From positions 1 through 63,014 of the forward strand of contig NZ_NSJB01000014.1 of NCBI RefSeq assembly GCF_002285265.1: a stretch of DNA of 63,014 bases, given 5' to 3'. The notes beneath the pieces are model-generated. The model worked only from the letters and a program-made list of their open reading frames with translations. It ran no database searches and was not told where the DNA came from. The first letter of the stretch is position 1, and every line of letters begins with the position of its first letter. A program made the translations under genes and the position numbers. Positions 25,706 through 33,639 of the stretch are shown one piece after another. This DNA is from Vandammella animalimorsus (lineage in GTDB: Bacteria; Pseudomonadota; Gammaproteobacteria; Burkholderiales; Burkholderiaceae_C).

Positions 25706-26159
25706 TGGGGGTCTCCTGGTGGATGGGTGTGGCGATCGGGCCTGTGTGGGGCGCTGGGGCATTGGCCTGGCTCAGCGCTTGGGCCATTTGTCGGTGCGGG
25801 CATTGCCGGCAGGCTTGCCAGTGCTGCATTTCGCGCGGGCTGCTGGTGGGGGCTGGGCGCAGGGCCCAGCGGCGGCATTGGGCGGCGGTGATGACGACCT
25901 CGCCCTCGGCGCTCTCGCTGCTCAGGTGAGGGCAGGCAAAGCGATCGAACACGTGCACCACCTTGGCGGCGATGCGCGCCGTGCTGGCGCGGCCGTTGCC
26001 GTAGCGGCCCGTGCCGTTGACCACCTGGCTGATGGCCCCCTTGCTCAGGCCCAGGGCGCGCGCCACGCTGGCCATGCGCCGGCCAGCACAGGCCTGCAGC
26101 AGCACGGCAAACCAGGGCTCTGCCATGTAGGGCAGCTGATTGCGGGGCGTTGGCGTCAT
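25674..26159 (-). CDS. Helix-turn-helix early phage protein
   Basis: The 161-residue protein has an N-terminal helix-turn-helix (RMASVARALGLSKGAISQVVNGTGRYG), a middle region with two separate Cys-containing pieces (DRFACPHLS; CRQCPHRQ), and a Pro/Asn/Thr-rich tail. Similar XRE-type proteins with a cysteine motif occur in the early region of Mu-like phages. It probably binds DNA, but target and role are unknown. It overlaps its neighbours on both sides. Confidence 0.65.
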   Translation of the reverse strand: MTPTPRNQLPYMAEPWFAVLLQACAGRRMASVARALGLSKGAISQVVNGTGRYGNGRASTARIAAKVVHVFDRFACPHLSSESAEGEVVITAAQCRRWALRPAPTSSPREMQHWQACRQCPHRQMAQALSQANAPAPHTGPIATPIHQETPNANPSPNPND

Positions 26160-26818
26160 GGCTGGCCCTCCAACCCGGCCGGCTGGGCAGGCTTGACGAA
26201 TTGCTTGGGCACCGGCGGCAGGCTGGCAAATGCTGTGGGATGCACCTGCCCGGCCCGCGAGGGCGGCGGCCAGGCGCCCAGGTCGCGCAGCAGCACGTAG
26301 CGCAGGTGCGCGCCCTCGCGTTTGGCGGCCACGGTCACCACGTCGGGGGCGTGCTTGGCCCAGGCGCGCAGCAGCGCGCCAATGGCTTTTTTCTGGCGCG
26401 TGTACGCTGCGCCATCGCCCGCATCAACCAGCGTGCTGGCGGCCTCATCGGTGGTGAGGCGGCGGCGGATGCGCAGCAGGCCCCACAGGCGGGTGGCCAG
26501 AGCGTGCGGGTCAGGTGCGCCGTGGTGCAGCGCGGCGTGTGCGGCCAGGCCGGCCTCGCGCCCGGCTGGCGTCAGCCGCCAGCGCTGGTTGAAAATCTTG
26601 CCGTTGGAGCGCCTGGCCGATTGCGGCAGCGCGTAGCCGCGCCGTTGCATGGCGCGCAGCGCCTGATGGGCCAGGCCCGCGCCAAACTCCACCGCATCGG
26701 CCTGGGCCCATTGCACCAGCTGCGCCTCGTCAAACAGGCCGCTGGGCGGCGCGCGGTGGGCCAGCGCAGCCAGGGCCACGCCGGTGTACCAGTTGGGGTG
26801 CAGGGTGGTGTTGCTCAT
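26156..26818 (-). CDS. Hypothetical early phage protein after MuB
   Basis: The 220-residue protein begins at MSNTTLHPNWY, overlapping the MuB stop by 4 bp. Pieces such as YALPQSARRSNGKIFNQRWRL and LWGLLRIRRRLTTDEAASTL suggest winged-helix units; two may be present (about residues 25-85 and 105-170). The C-terminus is Pro-rich. Position directly after the MuB gene suggests a role in replication or its control (inference). Confidence 0.6.
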   Translation of the reverse strand: MSNTTLHPNWYTGVALAALAHRAPPSGLFDEAQLVQWAQADAVEFGAGLAHQALRAMQRRGYALPQSARRSNGKIFNQRWRLTPAGREAGLAAHAALHHGAPDPHALATRLWGLLRIRRRLTTDEAASTLVDAGDGAAYTRQKKAIGALLRAWAKHAPDVVTVAAKREGAHLRYVLLRDLGAWPPPSRAGQVHPTAFASLPPVPKQFVKPAQPAGLEGQP

Positions 26819-27552
26819 GCCGCCCTCCGCCGCGCAGCCAGGTGGCCGCTGAAATCCGTGCACAGCGACTGGCCTTTGACGTGCGCCACGTCCACCTCGG
26901 CCCAGCTATTGGCCTGCGCCCAGCCCTCGATGTTGGTGATGGCATTGAGCACCAGGCGCATGCGGCCCTTGCTGTCGCGGTGGATTTGCTCGGCCAGCGC
27001 CGGGGTGATCGCTACTTCCGCCTTGGCCTTGACGGTGGCTTGCACATCGGCCAGCGTCAGCGGCTGCAATTGCACGATGCGCGCCACGCGGCTAGCGATG
27101 TGCTCGTAGCGCTGCACCACGGCGGGCAGGTTTTCCATGCCCACCAGGAACACCATGGTGCCGGTCATGTCCGTGATGTCGCGGATGGCCTCCAGCTTGG
27201 CGGCGCTGCGCATATCCACCAGGTGATCGGCCTCGTCGATGATGAGCGCCTGCATACTCACGGCCAGGTGGCCGATGATGCGGTTTTGCACGTCCACGGC
27301 CGTACCGCGCACGGACAGGCCCATCTTGGTGGCCAGCTCGTCCAGCATCGTGCGTTTCGACCATGTTTCTTTGGCGCGCACGAACACATGGCCGTTGTCG
27401 GTGGCCCAGCGCTCGGTCAGCTCCGATTTGCCGATGCCGTACACGCCCTGGATCAGCACCAGCCCGGCCTCGCGCGCCCCCCGGCGCTGCACCTGGGCCT
27501 CGGCCTCCTTGAGCAGCCGAAAATTCGCCGTCTGCACAAACCCTTTTTTCAT
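26815..27552 (-). CDS. MuB-like AAA+ ATPase, transposition target activator
   Basis: The 245-residue protein has Walker A GVYGIGKSEL (about residues 36-45), Walker B ALIIDEADHL (102-111), a sensor-like VFLVGMENL and an arginine-containing YEHIASRV. MuB polymerises on DNA with ATP, delivers target DNA to MuA and gives target immunity. The length is shorter than Mu MuB (312 residues), which has an extra N-terminal HTH; here the ATPase core begins almost at once. Its start lies 60 bases from the MuA stop. Confidence 0.88.
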   Translation of the reverse strand: MKKGFVQTANFRLLKEAEAQVQRRGAREAGLVLIQGVYGIGKSELTERWATDNGHVFVRAKETWSKRTMLDELATKMGLSVRGTAVDVQNRIIGHLAVSMQALIIDEADHLVDMRSAAKLEAIRDITDMTGTMVFLVGMENLPAVVQRYEHIASRVARIVQLQPLTLADVQATVKAKAEVAITPALAEQIHRDSKGRMRLVLNAITNIEGWAQANSWAEVDVAHVKGQSLCTDFSGHLAARRRAA

Positions 27553-27612
27553 CTCTAAAATCCCTTCCGTTTGCTTTGCTTTTGAACTGAAAAAACTTTG
27601 CGAACACCTCGC

Positions 27613-29847
27613 TCAGGCAGCAGCTCCACCTGCTGCCTGAGCACCCTTAAAACCATTGCCGCCGCCCTCCCAGCCCAGGCCCCGGCTGGCGTAGTAATCG
27701 GCCAGGGCTGCGTAGTCCTCGCCGCTGGTGTAGTCATCCAGCCAGCGGCCATCCGTGTCTGTCCATTGCTCGCGGTGGGCCATCAGCCACTCGTAGCGCT
27801 CGCTGGGCGATGCAAAAAACGGGCGGGCATCGGCCTGCTGCGCATTGGCCTGTGGCGCAGGCGTGGCCTGCACGTCGATCACCACCCCGGCCCGCCGTGC
27901 GGGCACCTGCATCAGCGGCATGCCAGCGACCGGGCTGGGCGCGGGCAGGCTGGCTGTGGGCTGCTGGGCCAGCGTGGGGTTGAGCTCGCGCAGCGCGGCG
28001 TCGATCTGCTGCTCGCGGCGCTTGACGGTGGCGCGCACGCGTTTTTCGCGCGCCATCTCGATGACCGGCTTGGCCATGTAGTCGATGCGATTGCCGCCAA
28101 AGCGGGCTTGACAGACGAACTCACCCGAGAGCGTGTAGACCTCCACCACGCTGGGGTCGTGGATGTCGTAACGCACGCTCACCTGCTGGCGATCCACGTC
28201 GCGGCGCATCAGCTCCGGCGCGAAATACACCTGGTTGAAAAACTTGACCTCGCCCCGCTGCGCTGTGCGCAGCACACTGGGGCGGAACATGGCGCGCAGC
28301 TCCAGCTCACTGAGCATGTGCAGATCGCCCGGCTGCACCATGGCTGCCCAGGCCTCATCGGGCGTCATGTGCTTGCCATCGGCGCGCTTGGGCAGGCTGC
28401 GATGGCGGTGATTGGCGTTGTAGTCGGCCACCATGGCCTCGATGCCGGCGACGAACTGCGCCCAGCTGGGCAGCAGCCTGGTGTCCAGCCTCAGCACATT
28501 GCCGCCCTCGCGCGCTGCCGCAATGGCGCGCTGCTCCTTGGCAATGCGCGAGGCCGCCCTGCGGTACTCGCCCGGATCCGCATCCGCGCCCTGGTAGCTG
28601 CCCCATTGGCGCGCGCTGTTGATGGCGTGCGTGCGCCAGGAGCGCTCAATCAGGCCGTGCCCTTGCGGGTGGCCGGGGATGCCGGTGCGGTGCTCGATGC
28701 CCAGGCGGGCGCAAAAACCATCCACGGGGCAATCGATCTGCTTGGCCGTCTCGCCAGCACCGTTATCTGAATAGAGGACGGCAGGCACGCCGCATTGCCC
28801 GATGGCGTGGCGCAGCGCATCGCCCACGGCAATGACGTTTTCCGAGAGGTTGACCGACCAGCCTTGAATGCGGCGCGTGGCCGCATCGATGGCAATCGTC
28901 AGCTCTGGCGCAAACGGCTGGCCATGATCTGGGTGGCGCACCTTGGCCTTGTAGGTGTGGCCATCCATCAGCCACACGTCATTGGGCCCCAGCACGCTGG
29001 TATCGCGCCGTTTAAACGGCAGCAGGGCCGCCCTCGCCGCGCCGCTGTGGCGGGCCTTGATGGCCTGCACGTTGTCCGTCTTGGCAATGGCGCGGCGGCA
29101 GCGGCCATACAGGGCCCGGCCATCGTCGGCGGGCAGGCCGAGCTTGCGCTTGACGGCGCGCACCGCATTGCTGAGATTGCGCCACTGCGGGTCTCTGCTG
29201 AAATACAGGCCCAGTACCATGGCCACGTCCTCGCCCACCGCCGCCAGCGGCTGGGCCTGCGCGGGCGCGGGCAACAGCGCCTGCCAGCCGCCTTCGCGGC
29301 GCAGCCTGGCCCAGCCCTCCAGCGTGCGCGCCGAGAGCGTGCTGCGGCGCTGATTGGCCGCGCTGACGATGCCGTGCAGTGCATCGCCCGGCTGGGCCAG
29401 CGTGGCCTGCGCGGCCACCTGGGCATAGGCCTTCTTGGCGCCGCACAGGCAAGCGGCGCTGTCGACCATGCGCAGCAGCTGCATGCGCGCATCGGCGCAG
29501 CGCTGCTCGCCCTCGCTGGGCGGCTGGCGCAACAGGCCAGGCGTGGCTGCTGCGGCGGCAGGCAGGGCCTCATCGCCCTGCGGCTCGGGCAGCGCCAGCG
29601 GCGCGGCCGGGGTGATGGCCTGCACGGCGCGCTGGCCGGCCTGGCCGATGCGCTGCGCAGCCAGCGCAGCCTGGGTCTGAGCCGGCAGGGCCGCGCTGTC
29701 GTACTCCAGCCCGCCACCACCCGTGCGGCCCTGGCGCTGGCGGCTGGGCACGGCCAGCTGCTGCAGCCGATCGCGCGTGCGGCGCTCCGAGGCGGGCATG
29801 CCTGGCAGGCCGGCCAGCTCGCGGGCAGTCATCCAGATGCTTTGCAT
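27613..29847 (-). CDS. MuA-like DDE transposase
   Basis: The 744-residue protein is the phage transposase. An N-terminal HTH (MTARELAGLPGMPASERRTRDRL) is followed by DNA-binding helices, then the DDE core: Asp near 294 in WLMDGHTYKAK, Asp near 360 in LYSDNGAGE, and Glu near 399 in LIERSWRTH. A beta-barrel and MuB-interaction tail follow. It binds the end repeats, cuts and joins phage ends to target DNA, and performs replicative transposition. Start ATG 29847 lacks a strong ribosome site; an in-frame extension upstream is Arg/Ser/Pro-rich and not conserved-looking. All three catalytic acids are present, so the enzyme should be active. Confidence 0.94.
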   Translation of the reverse strand: MQSIWMTARELAGLPGMPASERRTRDRLQQLAVPSRQRQGRTGGGGLEYDSAALPAQTQAALAAQRIGQAGQRAVQAITPAAPLALPEPQGDEALPAAAAATPGLLRQPPSEGEQRCADARMQLLRMVDSAACLCGAKKAYAQVAAQATLAQPGDALHGIVSAANQRRSTLSARTLEGWARLRREGGWQALLPAPAQAQPLAAVGEDVAMVLGLYFSRDPQWRNLSNAVRAVKRKLGLPADDGRALYGRCRRAIAKTDNVQAIKARHSGAARAALLPFKRRDTSVLGPNDVWLMDGHTYKAKVRHPDHGQPFAPELTIAIDAATRRIQGWSVNLSENVIAVGDALRHAIGQCGVPAVLYSDNGAGETAKQIDCPVDGFCARLGIEHRTGIPGHPQGHGLIERSWRTHAINSARQWGSYQGADADPGEYRRAASRIAKEQRAIAAAREGGNVLRLDTRLLPSWAQFVAGIEAMVADYNANHRHRSLPKRADGKHMTPDEAWAAMVQPGDLHMLSELELRAMFRPSVLRTAQRGEVKFFNQVYFAPELMRRDVDRQQVSVRYDIHDPSVVEVYTLSGEFVCQARFGGNRIDYMAKPVIEMAREKRVRATVKRREQQIDAALRELNPTLAQQPTASLPAPSPVAGMPLMQVPARRAGVVIDVQATPAPQANAQQADARPFFASPSERYEWLMAHREQWTDTDGRWLDDYTSGEDYAALADYYASRGLGWEGGGNGFKGAQAAGGAAA

Positions 29848-30019
29848 AGTTGAAGAGGGGTTAAGAAGGGCGCCCGCCAGACAGGCGCTTGATGTGCGGC
29901 ATCCCAAGGCGCGCGGGCTCTCTGGGGCGCTGACGCTCTGGGGCGTACGGGCCACTCTGGGGCGCGGGCGCTCGGCGCGATGCCACTGTTGGCGCGCCGC
30001 TGGCGGGCATAACGGGGGC

Positions 30020-30703
30020 TTAAATCAGGCTGAGCTGCTCGCACTGCCGATGCGTCAGCGCTGCAAACGGGCGTGGCCTTGCGGGGTAGAACGGAGGCGG
30101 CTGATCGGGCAAACCCTGCTGGGCCAACTGGGCCAGCGCATGCGGCCAGTGCCCATGGCCGTAGCCATCGCGGCCATGCAGCACTTTGGAGAGGGTGTAG
30201 CGGCTCACGCCCAGGTTGTAGGCCAGGGTGCTCACCCCCACCACCGAGGCCCAGGCGCACAGGCGCAAGAACCAGTCTTCGTTTTGGTAGGCGATGCGCG
30301 GCGCAAACCGTGCGCGCGCCGCCCTTGCATCCTGGCCGTGGCTGGCCTGGGCCAGTTGCTGCTCCATGCGGTTGAAGGCATCGATGTAGGCCAGCTTGAA
30401 TTGCAGCGCCCGCTTGCCGGTAAAGCCCATGCACAGCAGCGTGAAGCCGTCGCGGGTGAGGCGGTAGGCGGGGGATTTGCGGACTTTTCCGAGGCCGATT
30501 TCGACGTCAATCTCCATCTCCGCAAAATTGCGGAGATGGGAATCCGGCAGTTCCACAAGCAAGGCGCGAATGGCCTTGAGCACATCGTCATGCCGCTTGC
30601 CAAAGTGCCGCGCCACATCGGTGGACAGGCAGGTGGCATGGCCGTTGACTGCGGTCAGTTGCGGCAATTCGGCAGTGGCGGGGGTTTGTTGCAGATCGTT
30701 CAT
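30020..30703 (-). CDS. Rha-family phage regulatory protein
   Basis: The 227-residue protein has an N-terminal Rha domain: GHATCLSTDVARHFGKRHDDVLKAIR, LRNFAEMEI, then KSPAYRLTRDGFTLLCMGFTGKRALQFKLAYIDAFNRME. The C-terminal half has an HTH-like segment (VVGVSTLAYNLGVSRYTLSKVL). Rha proteins act in lysogeny decisions in some lambdoid phages. Here the gene lies between the Ner-like gene and MuA, so early regulation is likely (inference). The 172-base gap to MuA has no recognisable gene. Confidence 0.8.
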   Translation of the reverse strand: MNDLQQTPATAELPQLTAVNGHATCLSTDVARHFGKRHDDVLKAIRALLVELPDSHLRNFAEMEIDVEIGLGKVRKSPAYRLTRDGFTLLCMGFTGKRALQFKLAYIDAFNRMEQQLAQASHGQDARAARARFAPRIAYQNEDWFLRLCAWASVVGVSTLAYNLGVSRYTLSKVLHGRDGYGHGHWPHALAQLAQQGLPDQPPPFYPARPRPFAALTHRQCEQLSLI

Positions 30704-30724
30704 GGTTTGCCTCGTAGAATTTGT

Positions 30725-30928
30725 TTAAACCTTGGACGTGGTGGCTTGGGTCGGGTTGGGCTTGAGGCCCAGGGCCACGGCCACTTCATGCGTTTGGCCG
30801 CGCCAGCCAGCCGCGCGGCCGTTGAGTACGCGGTACACCACGTCGCGCGGAAAACCGTGGGCATCGGCCCACTGGCCGACGGACTGACCGCGTGCGCGGA
30901 ATTGCTCTTTGATTTGTTGAGGGGTCAT
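30725..30928 (-). CDS. Ner-like/small HTH DNA-binding protein
   Basis: The 67-residue protein has one helix-turn-helix (IKEQFRARGQSVGQWADAHGFPRDVVYRVLNG) followed by a short tail (HEVAVALGLKP). It is the first gene of the leftward early operon, divergent from the repressor. In Mu, Ner holds this place and shuts off early and repressor transcription. The similarity is in size, fold and position, not in clear sequence. GGAG precedes ATG 30928. Confidence 0.75.
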   Translation of the reverse strand: MTPQQIKEQFRARGQSVGQWADAHGFPRDVVYRVLNGRAAGWRGQTHEVAVALGLKPNPTQATTSKV

Positions 30929-30961
30929 AGGTGGCTCCTTTCTTTTGGGTTACGCCATGGG

Positions 30962-30992
30962 TTTTAAATTACTGGTAGGTATTTTAATTACT
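30962..30992. promoter_or_regulatory. Likely repressor/Ner operator between divergent early and repressor genes
   Basis: The 87-base gap between the Ner-like and repressor genes is very AT-rich in a GC-rich genome. It has two near-identical direct elements, TTTTAAATTACT (30962-30973) and TTTTAATTACT (30982-30992), 20 bases apart, so on the same face of the helix. Both divergent promoters must lie here. A repressor/Ner switch is the expected role. Confidence 0.65.
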
Positions 30993-31015
30993 AAAACGTA
31001 TCTGTCAAGGACCCT

Positions 31016-31582
31016 ATGAATTTTTTTGATGAGGCCACGCTGCGGCTCAAGCAGCAAGTCGAAATGACTCAAGACAAGCAAGTTGCGCAGATGCTTGGGT
31101 TGTCACCCCGTGCTTGGGCGGGGCGAAAACAAACCGGCTCCTTCCCCGAAAAAGAGCTGCGCGCGCTGGCCCAGCAGCGCCCTGAGCTGGGCATTGATGT
31201 GGAGTACGTGCTGACGGGGTTGCATGCGCCAGTGCAGCGCCCGGATGCTTACGAACAGCCCGTGCATGAGCGGCTGAAGATTGATTTGCTGCGCCTGGGG
31301 CTGAGTGCGGGCCAGGCGGCCCAGGCGGTGGGCGTGCCAGAGAGCGAGATGCGCAATGCCCTGCTGGGCGTCAGCGCCGTGCCTGCGGCCTGGCTGGCGG
31401 CGCTGGCGCCGCTGAAACTCGATGTGGTGTATGTGTTGCTGGGCAAGGGCCAGCAGCAGGTGAGCTACGCGCTCAACCCCACGGAAGAGCGCCTGCTGCG
31501 CGGCTGGCGGGCCTGCTCGGCGGATGTGCAGGCGGTGGTGATGGCGGCCATTGCCGCAGGCGAGACACAGGCGCGGCAATGA
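31016..31582 (+). CDS. Phage repressor with CI-type HTH and a second repeat-like domain
   Basis: The 188-residue protein has an N-terminal phage CI-type HTH (VEMTQDKQVAQMLGLSPRAWAGRKQTGSFP), ending GIDVEYVLTG. A second, weaker copy follows at about residues 85-143 (LGLSAGQAAQAVGVPESEMRNALLG...) ending DVVYVLLG, so the protein looks internally duplicated. There is no S24 peptidase domain and no Ala-Gly cleavage site, so RecA-induced self-cleavage is not expected, in line with Mu c. It is divergent from the Ner-like gene across the AT-rich operator and is the first rightward gene. Confidence 0.8.
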   Translation: MNFFDEATLRLKQQVEMTQDKQVAQMLGLSPRAWAGRKQTGSFPEKELRALAQQRPELGIDVEYVLTGLHAPVQRPDAYEQPVHERLKIDLLRLGLSAGQAAQAVGVPESEMRNALLGVSAVPAAWLAALAPLKLDVVYVLLGKGQQQVSYALNPTEERLLRGWRACSADVQAVVMAAIAAGETQARQ

Positions 31583-31818
31583 GCCGAGGGCGCGCCATGC
31601 TGATTCACATGCAGGTCAAAAACCTGCGTGGCAGCGCCGAGGAGCTGGTCTATCAAGGCCCATCGGCGCTGGAGGTGCATGCCATGCCGGACGAAGACTC
31701 GGTGGGCGTGTATGTGAGCGACCCAGGCTGGAAGAATGCGGCATGCACCCTGCTGCTGGAGCCGCAAGACGCGCGCCGCCTGGCAGAACAGTTGTTGCAG
31801 GCAGCTACGACACAGTGA
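31579..31818 (+). CDS. Small phage protein coupled to the repressor
   Basis: The 79-residue protein overlaps the repressor stop by 4 bp (ATGA), so it is likely made with it in the lysogen. It is mixed alpha/beta (LEVHAMPDEDSVGVYVSDPG; TLLLEPQDARRLAEQLLQA). No family recognised. The first start or the ATG at MLIHMQVKN, six codons later, could be used. Confidence 0.6.
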   Translation: MSRGRAMLIHMQVKNLRGSAEELVYQGPSALEVHAMPDEDSVGVYVSDPGWKNAACTLLLEPQDARRLAEQLLQAATTQ

Positions 31819-31954
31819 TGGAAAGCCATCATCCGCGCCTGCGCCCGCATCGTCCGCGAGCAGACCGGCGGGAGCTGAAGGGTGTGATCAGCGGCCCTGC
31901 GGATTGCGGGGCGCGTGGTCTGGCATGGATGGATGATGTGAGGGAGTGTTTTTG

Positions 31955-33007
31955 ATGACTGAAGACGCAAAAATCACCTTTTTCAAGATCAACAAGTGCG
32001 GGTACTACAGCCGCGGCGGCCCCCGAGGGGCCCGGCGCCGTGAATTTGGCGACTTGAGCGCTACGCTGGCCCAGATACAGCAATGGGTCAAGGGCGGTGT
32101 GCAGCTTGCACAAACACAAACCTATCCACCCTCTCCCGAGGCAGACCTTTTGCCTGCGTTTGTCTTTGATATTGCCCAGCACAATGGGGAGTGGCTCTTG
32201 GTTTTATGGAACCAGACGCCCGCGGGAGAAAAGGCGGTGGCGTCGGTCCAACCCAATGAAATGGTGGGCCAGGCAGCGGTGATTGAAAACGCAATCGCCA
32301 AGGGCAGCTTACCCGGATTTCCCAGTTACTACTGGTTCCAGCCACAGCACTCAAGGATGGCTGGAGTCCGGTTTGAATTTCCTGTGGCAGGCCATAGGCA
32401 GTTGCAAGCCTATCTGAAGGGCTTCCTGAGCCGCAGCGCCAAATATGCGGTCGTGCGGCAAGCAGTCTCAGGCACGGCAGGTTTGGTTGACGAAAGCATG
32501 GAAGTCATCGGGTATCGAAAACAACCGGGTGACGACCCGAGGCAGGATGTGGAGCCGTTGTTTCAATCCAGCCAGCATCGGATCGCGGGCGACATTGAGT
32601 ATCTCCTCAAGCATCACGACTCCGTCCGTAGGGTTGTCCGCCGCGTCACGCTGGATCTGGCCAAGCGCAAGGAAGACTTGGCGCTTTGGCAAATGTTCTG
32701 GCGCAAACTCAGGGGTATCGAAACACAGGTGAACGAAGAAGTCCGCGTCTCCTACGAAATGGATACCCAGATAACGCACCAACAAATAAAAGAGCTGGTA
32801 AGGTCCTACGAGGACGGCAGTGAGGGTTGGGATGACGTCGGATTTGTTCTTCGGGGTGAGTCCTCGCCACGCTGGATCGGCAAGGCCTACGCACGCGGGG
32901 AGTTCAAACTGCCTGTCATACGTGTAGCGCCGTCAGTGGTCTCGGCGCAATCTTTGCTTGAGGCATTGCAAAGCAACAGGGCGAGTATTGAAGCCGTTCT
33001 GAGCTAG
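31955..33007 (+). CDS. Accessory phage protein of unknown function (moron candidate)
   Basis: The 350-residue protein is probably soluble and has no signal or membrane segment. It begins with a beta-rich part (AKITFFKINKCGYYSRGG; FGDLSATLAQIQQWVKGG), then a predicted mixed domain (PGFPSYYWFQPQHSRMAGVRF), and a C-terminal helical part with charged segments (RRVTLDLAKRKEDLALWQMFWRKLRG). The KINKCGYY start recalls DUF6731-type proteins of prophage accessory loci, from memory and unverified. GC and codon use are lower than in the structural genes. Start: ATG 31955 after AGGGAG, or GTG 31946. It overlaps the next gene, encoding a membrane protein, so the two form a pair. It is transcribed with the repressor direction, in the place where lysogenic-conversion or exclusion genes are common. 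Confidence 0.75.
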   Translation: MTEDAKITFFKINKCGYYSRGGPRGARRREFGDLSATLAQIQQWVKGGVQLAQTQTYPPSPEADLLPAFVFDIAQHNGEWLLVLWNQTPAGEKAVASVQPNEMVGQAAVIENAIAKGSLPGFPSYYWFQPQHSRMAGVRFEFPVAGHRQLQAYLKGFLSRSAKYAVVRQAVSGTAGLVDESMEVIGYRKQPGDDPRQDVEPLFQSSQHRIAGDIEYLLKHHDSVRRVVRRVTLDLAKRKEDLALWQMFWRKLRGIETQVNEEVRVSYEMDTQITHQQIKELVRSYEDGSEGWDDVGFVLRGESSPRWIGKAYARGEFKLPVIRVAPSVVSAQSLLEALQSNRASIEAVLS

Positions 33008-33534
33008 TGTTTCCACCCATGCGTTTTCTTAAGCCTATAGCCTGGATCTTCAGCGTCGCTTTGGTGTGCGCGGGGGCCTGGTTTGGCCGGAAGGTTCCGT
33101 TTGTGGAGCAATGGCCGCTTTTTGAAGCGTTACGCACCACTGCGGCCATCATTTTTGCGGTCATCGGTGCATGGATGGCCATCGTTTACCCAGAGCGCCT
33201 GCGCTTTTCCTTGCGCAAAGGCGCAGGGGGCAGGACTCCAACGGGCGATGCAAGCAGTGAGCTGTTTACGCCTGTGGTCAATTCGACGTGCATCCTGGCG
33301 ATCGTTCTGCTTATCGGGATAGTGGCCCCCTTGGTGCGGGCCTACGGCTTCGGGATCCCGGCAGAGTTGGGGCGAGGGCTTTCATACGCTCTTCTGGTAG
33401 CACTGACCTTGTGGCAGCTGTGGACAGTGTTTTTGACGCTGGGGCCGGCAGACAGCATCAAATCGGACATGGATCGGGAAAAGGGCCGTCGCAGCGACCT
33501 AGATGTCGTTGCGGGCAAAAATCTTGGCCCTTGA
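33007..33534 (+). CDS. Four-helix membrane protein paired with the accessory gene
   Basis: The 175-residue protein has four hydrophobic stretches: IAWIFSVALVCAGAWF, ALRTTAAIIFAVIGAWMAI, STCILAIVLLIGIVAPLV and LSYALLVALTLWQLWTVFL. Between the second and third lies a charged loop (LRFSLRKGAGGRTPTG), and the tail is charged (SDMDREKGRRSDLD). The GTG start overlaps the preceding TAG stop by one base; an ATG four codons later is an alternative. No family recognised. A soluble gene plus a membrane effector is a frequent design of prophage-borne anti-phage or superinfection-exclusion systems, so that is a hypothesis. It is not placed as a holin: it lies upstream of a separate late-unit boundary. Confidence 0.7.
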   Translation: MFPPMRFLKPIAWIFSVALVCAGAWFGRKVPFVEQWPLFEALRTTAAIIFAVIGAWMAIVYPERLRFSLRKGAGGRTPTGDASSELFTPVVNSTCILAIVLLIGIVAPLVRAYGFGIPAELGRGLSYALLVALTLWQLWTVFLTLGPADSIKSDMDREKGRRSDLDVVAGKNLGP

Positions 33535-33585
33535 ACCCTGTGGAGCATCGCAGGCATAATCCTCTTTGTCACCAAAACCGTCCCC

Positions 33586-33616
33586 AGGCCAGCACAAGCT
33601 GGCCTTATTTGTTTGC
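33586..33616 (+). terminator. Late-region hairpin element, copy 1
   Basis: An 8-base stem AGGCCAGC/GCTGGCCT with loop ACAA is followed by TATTTGTTTGC. The same stem recurs at 42027 and 47964. It ends the accessory cassette and stands 24 bases before the lysozyme start. Confidence 0.75.
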
Positions 33617-33639
33617 GCCGCCGGCGGCACAGTGGCGGC

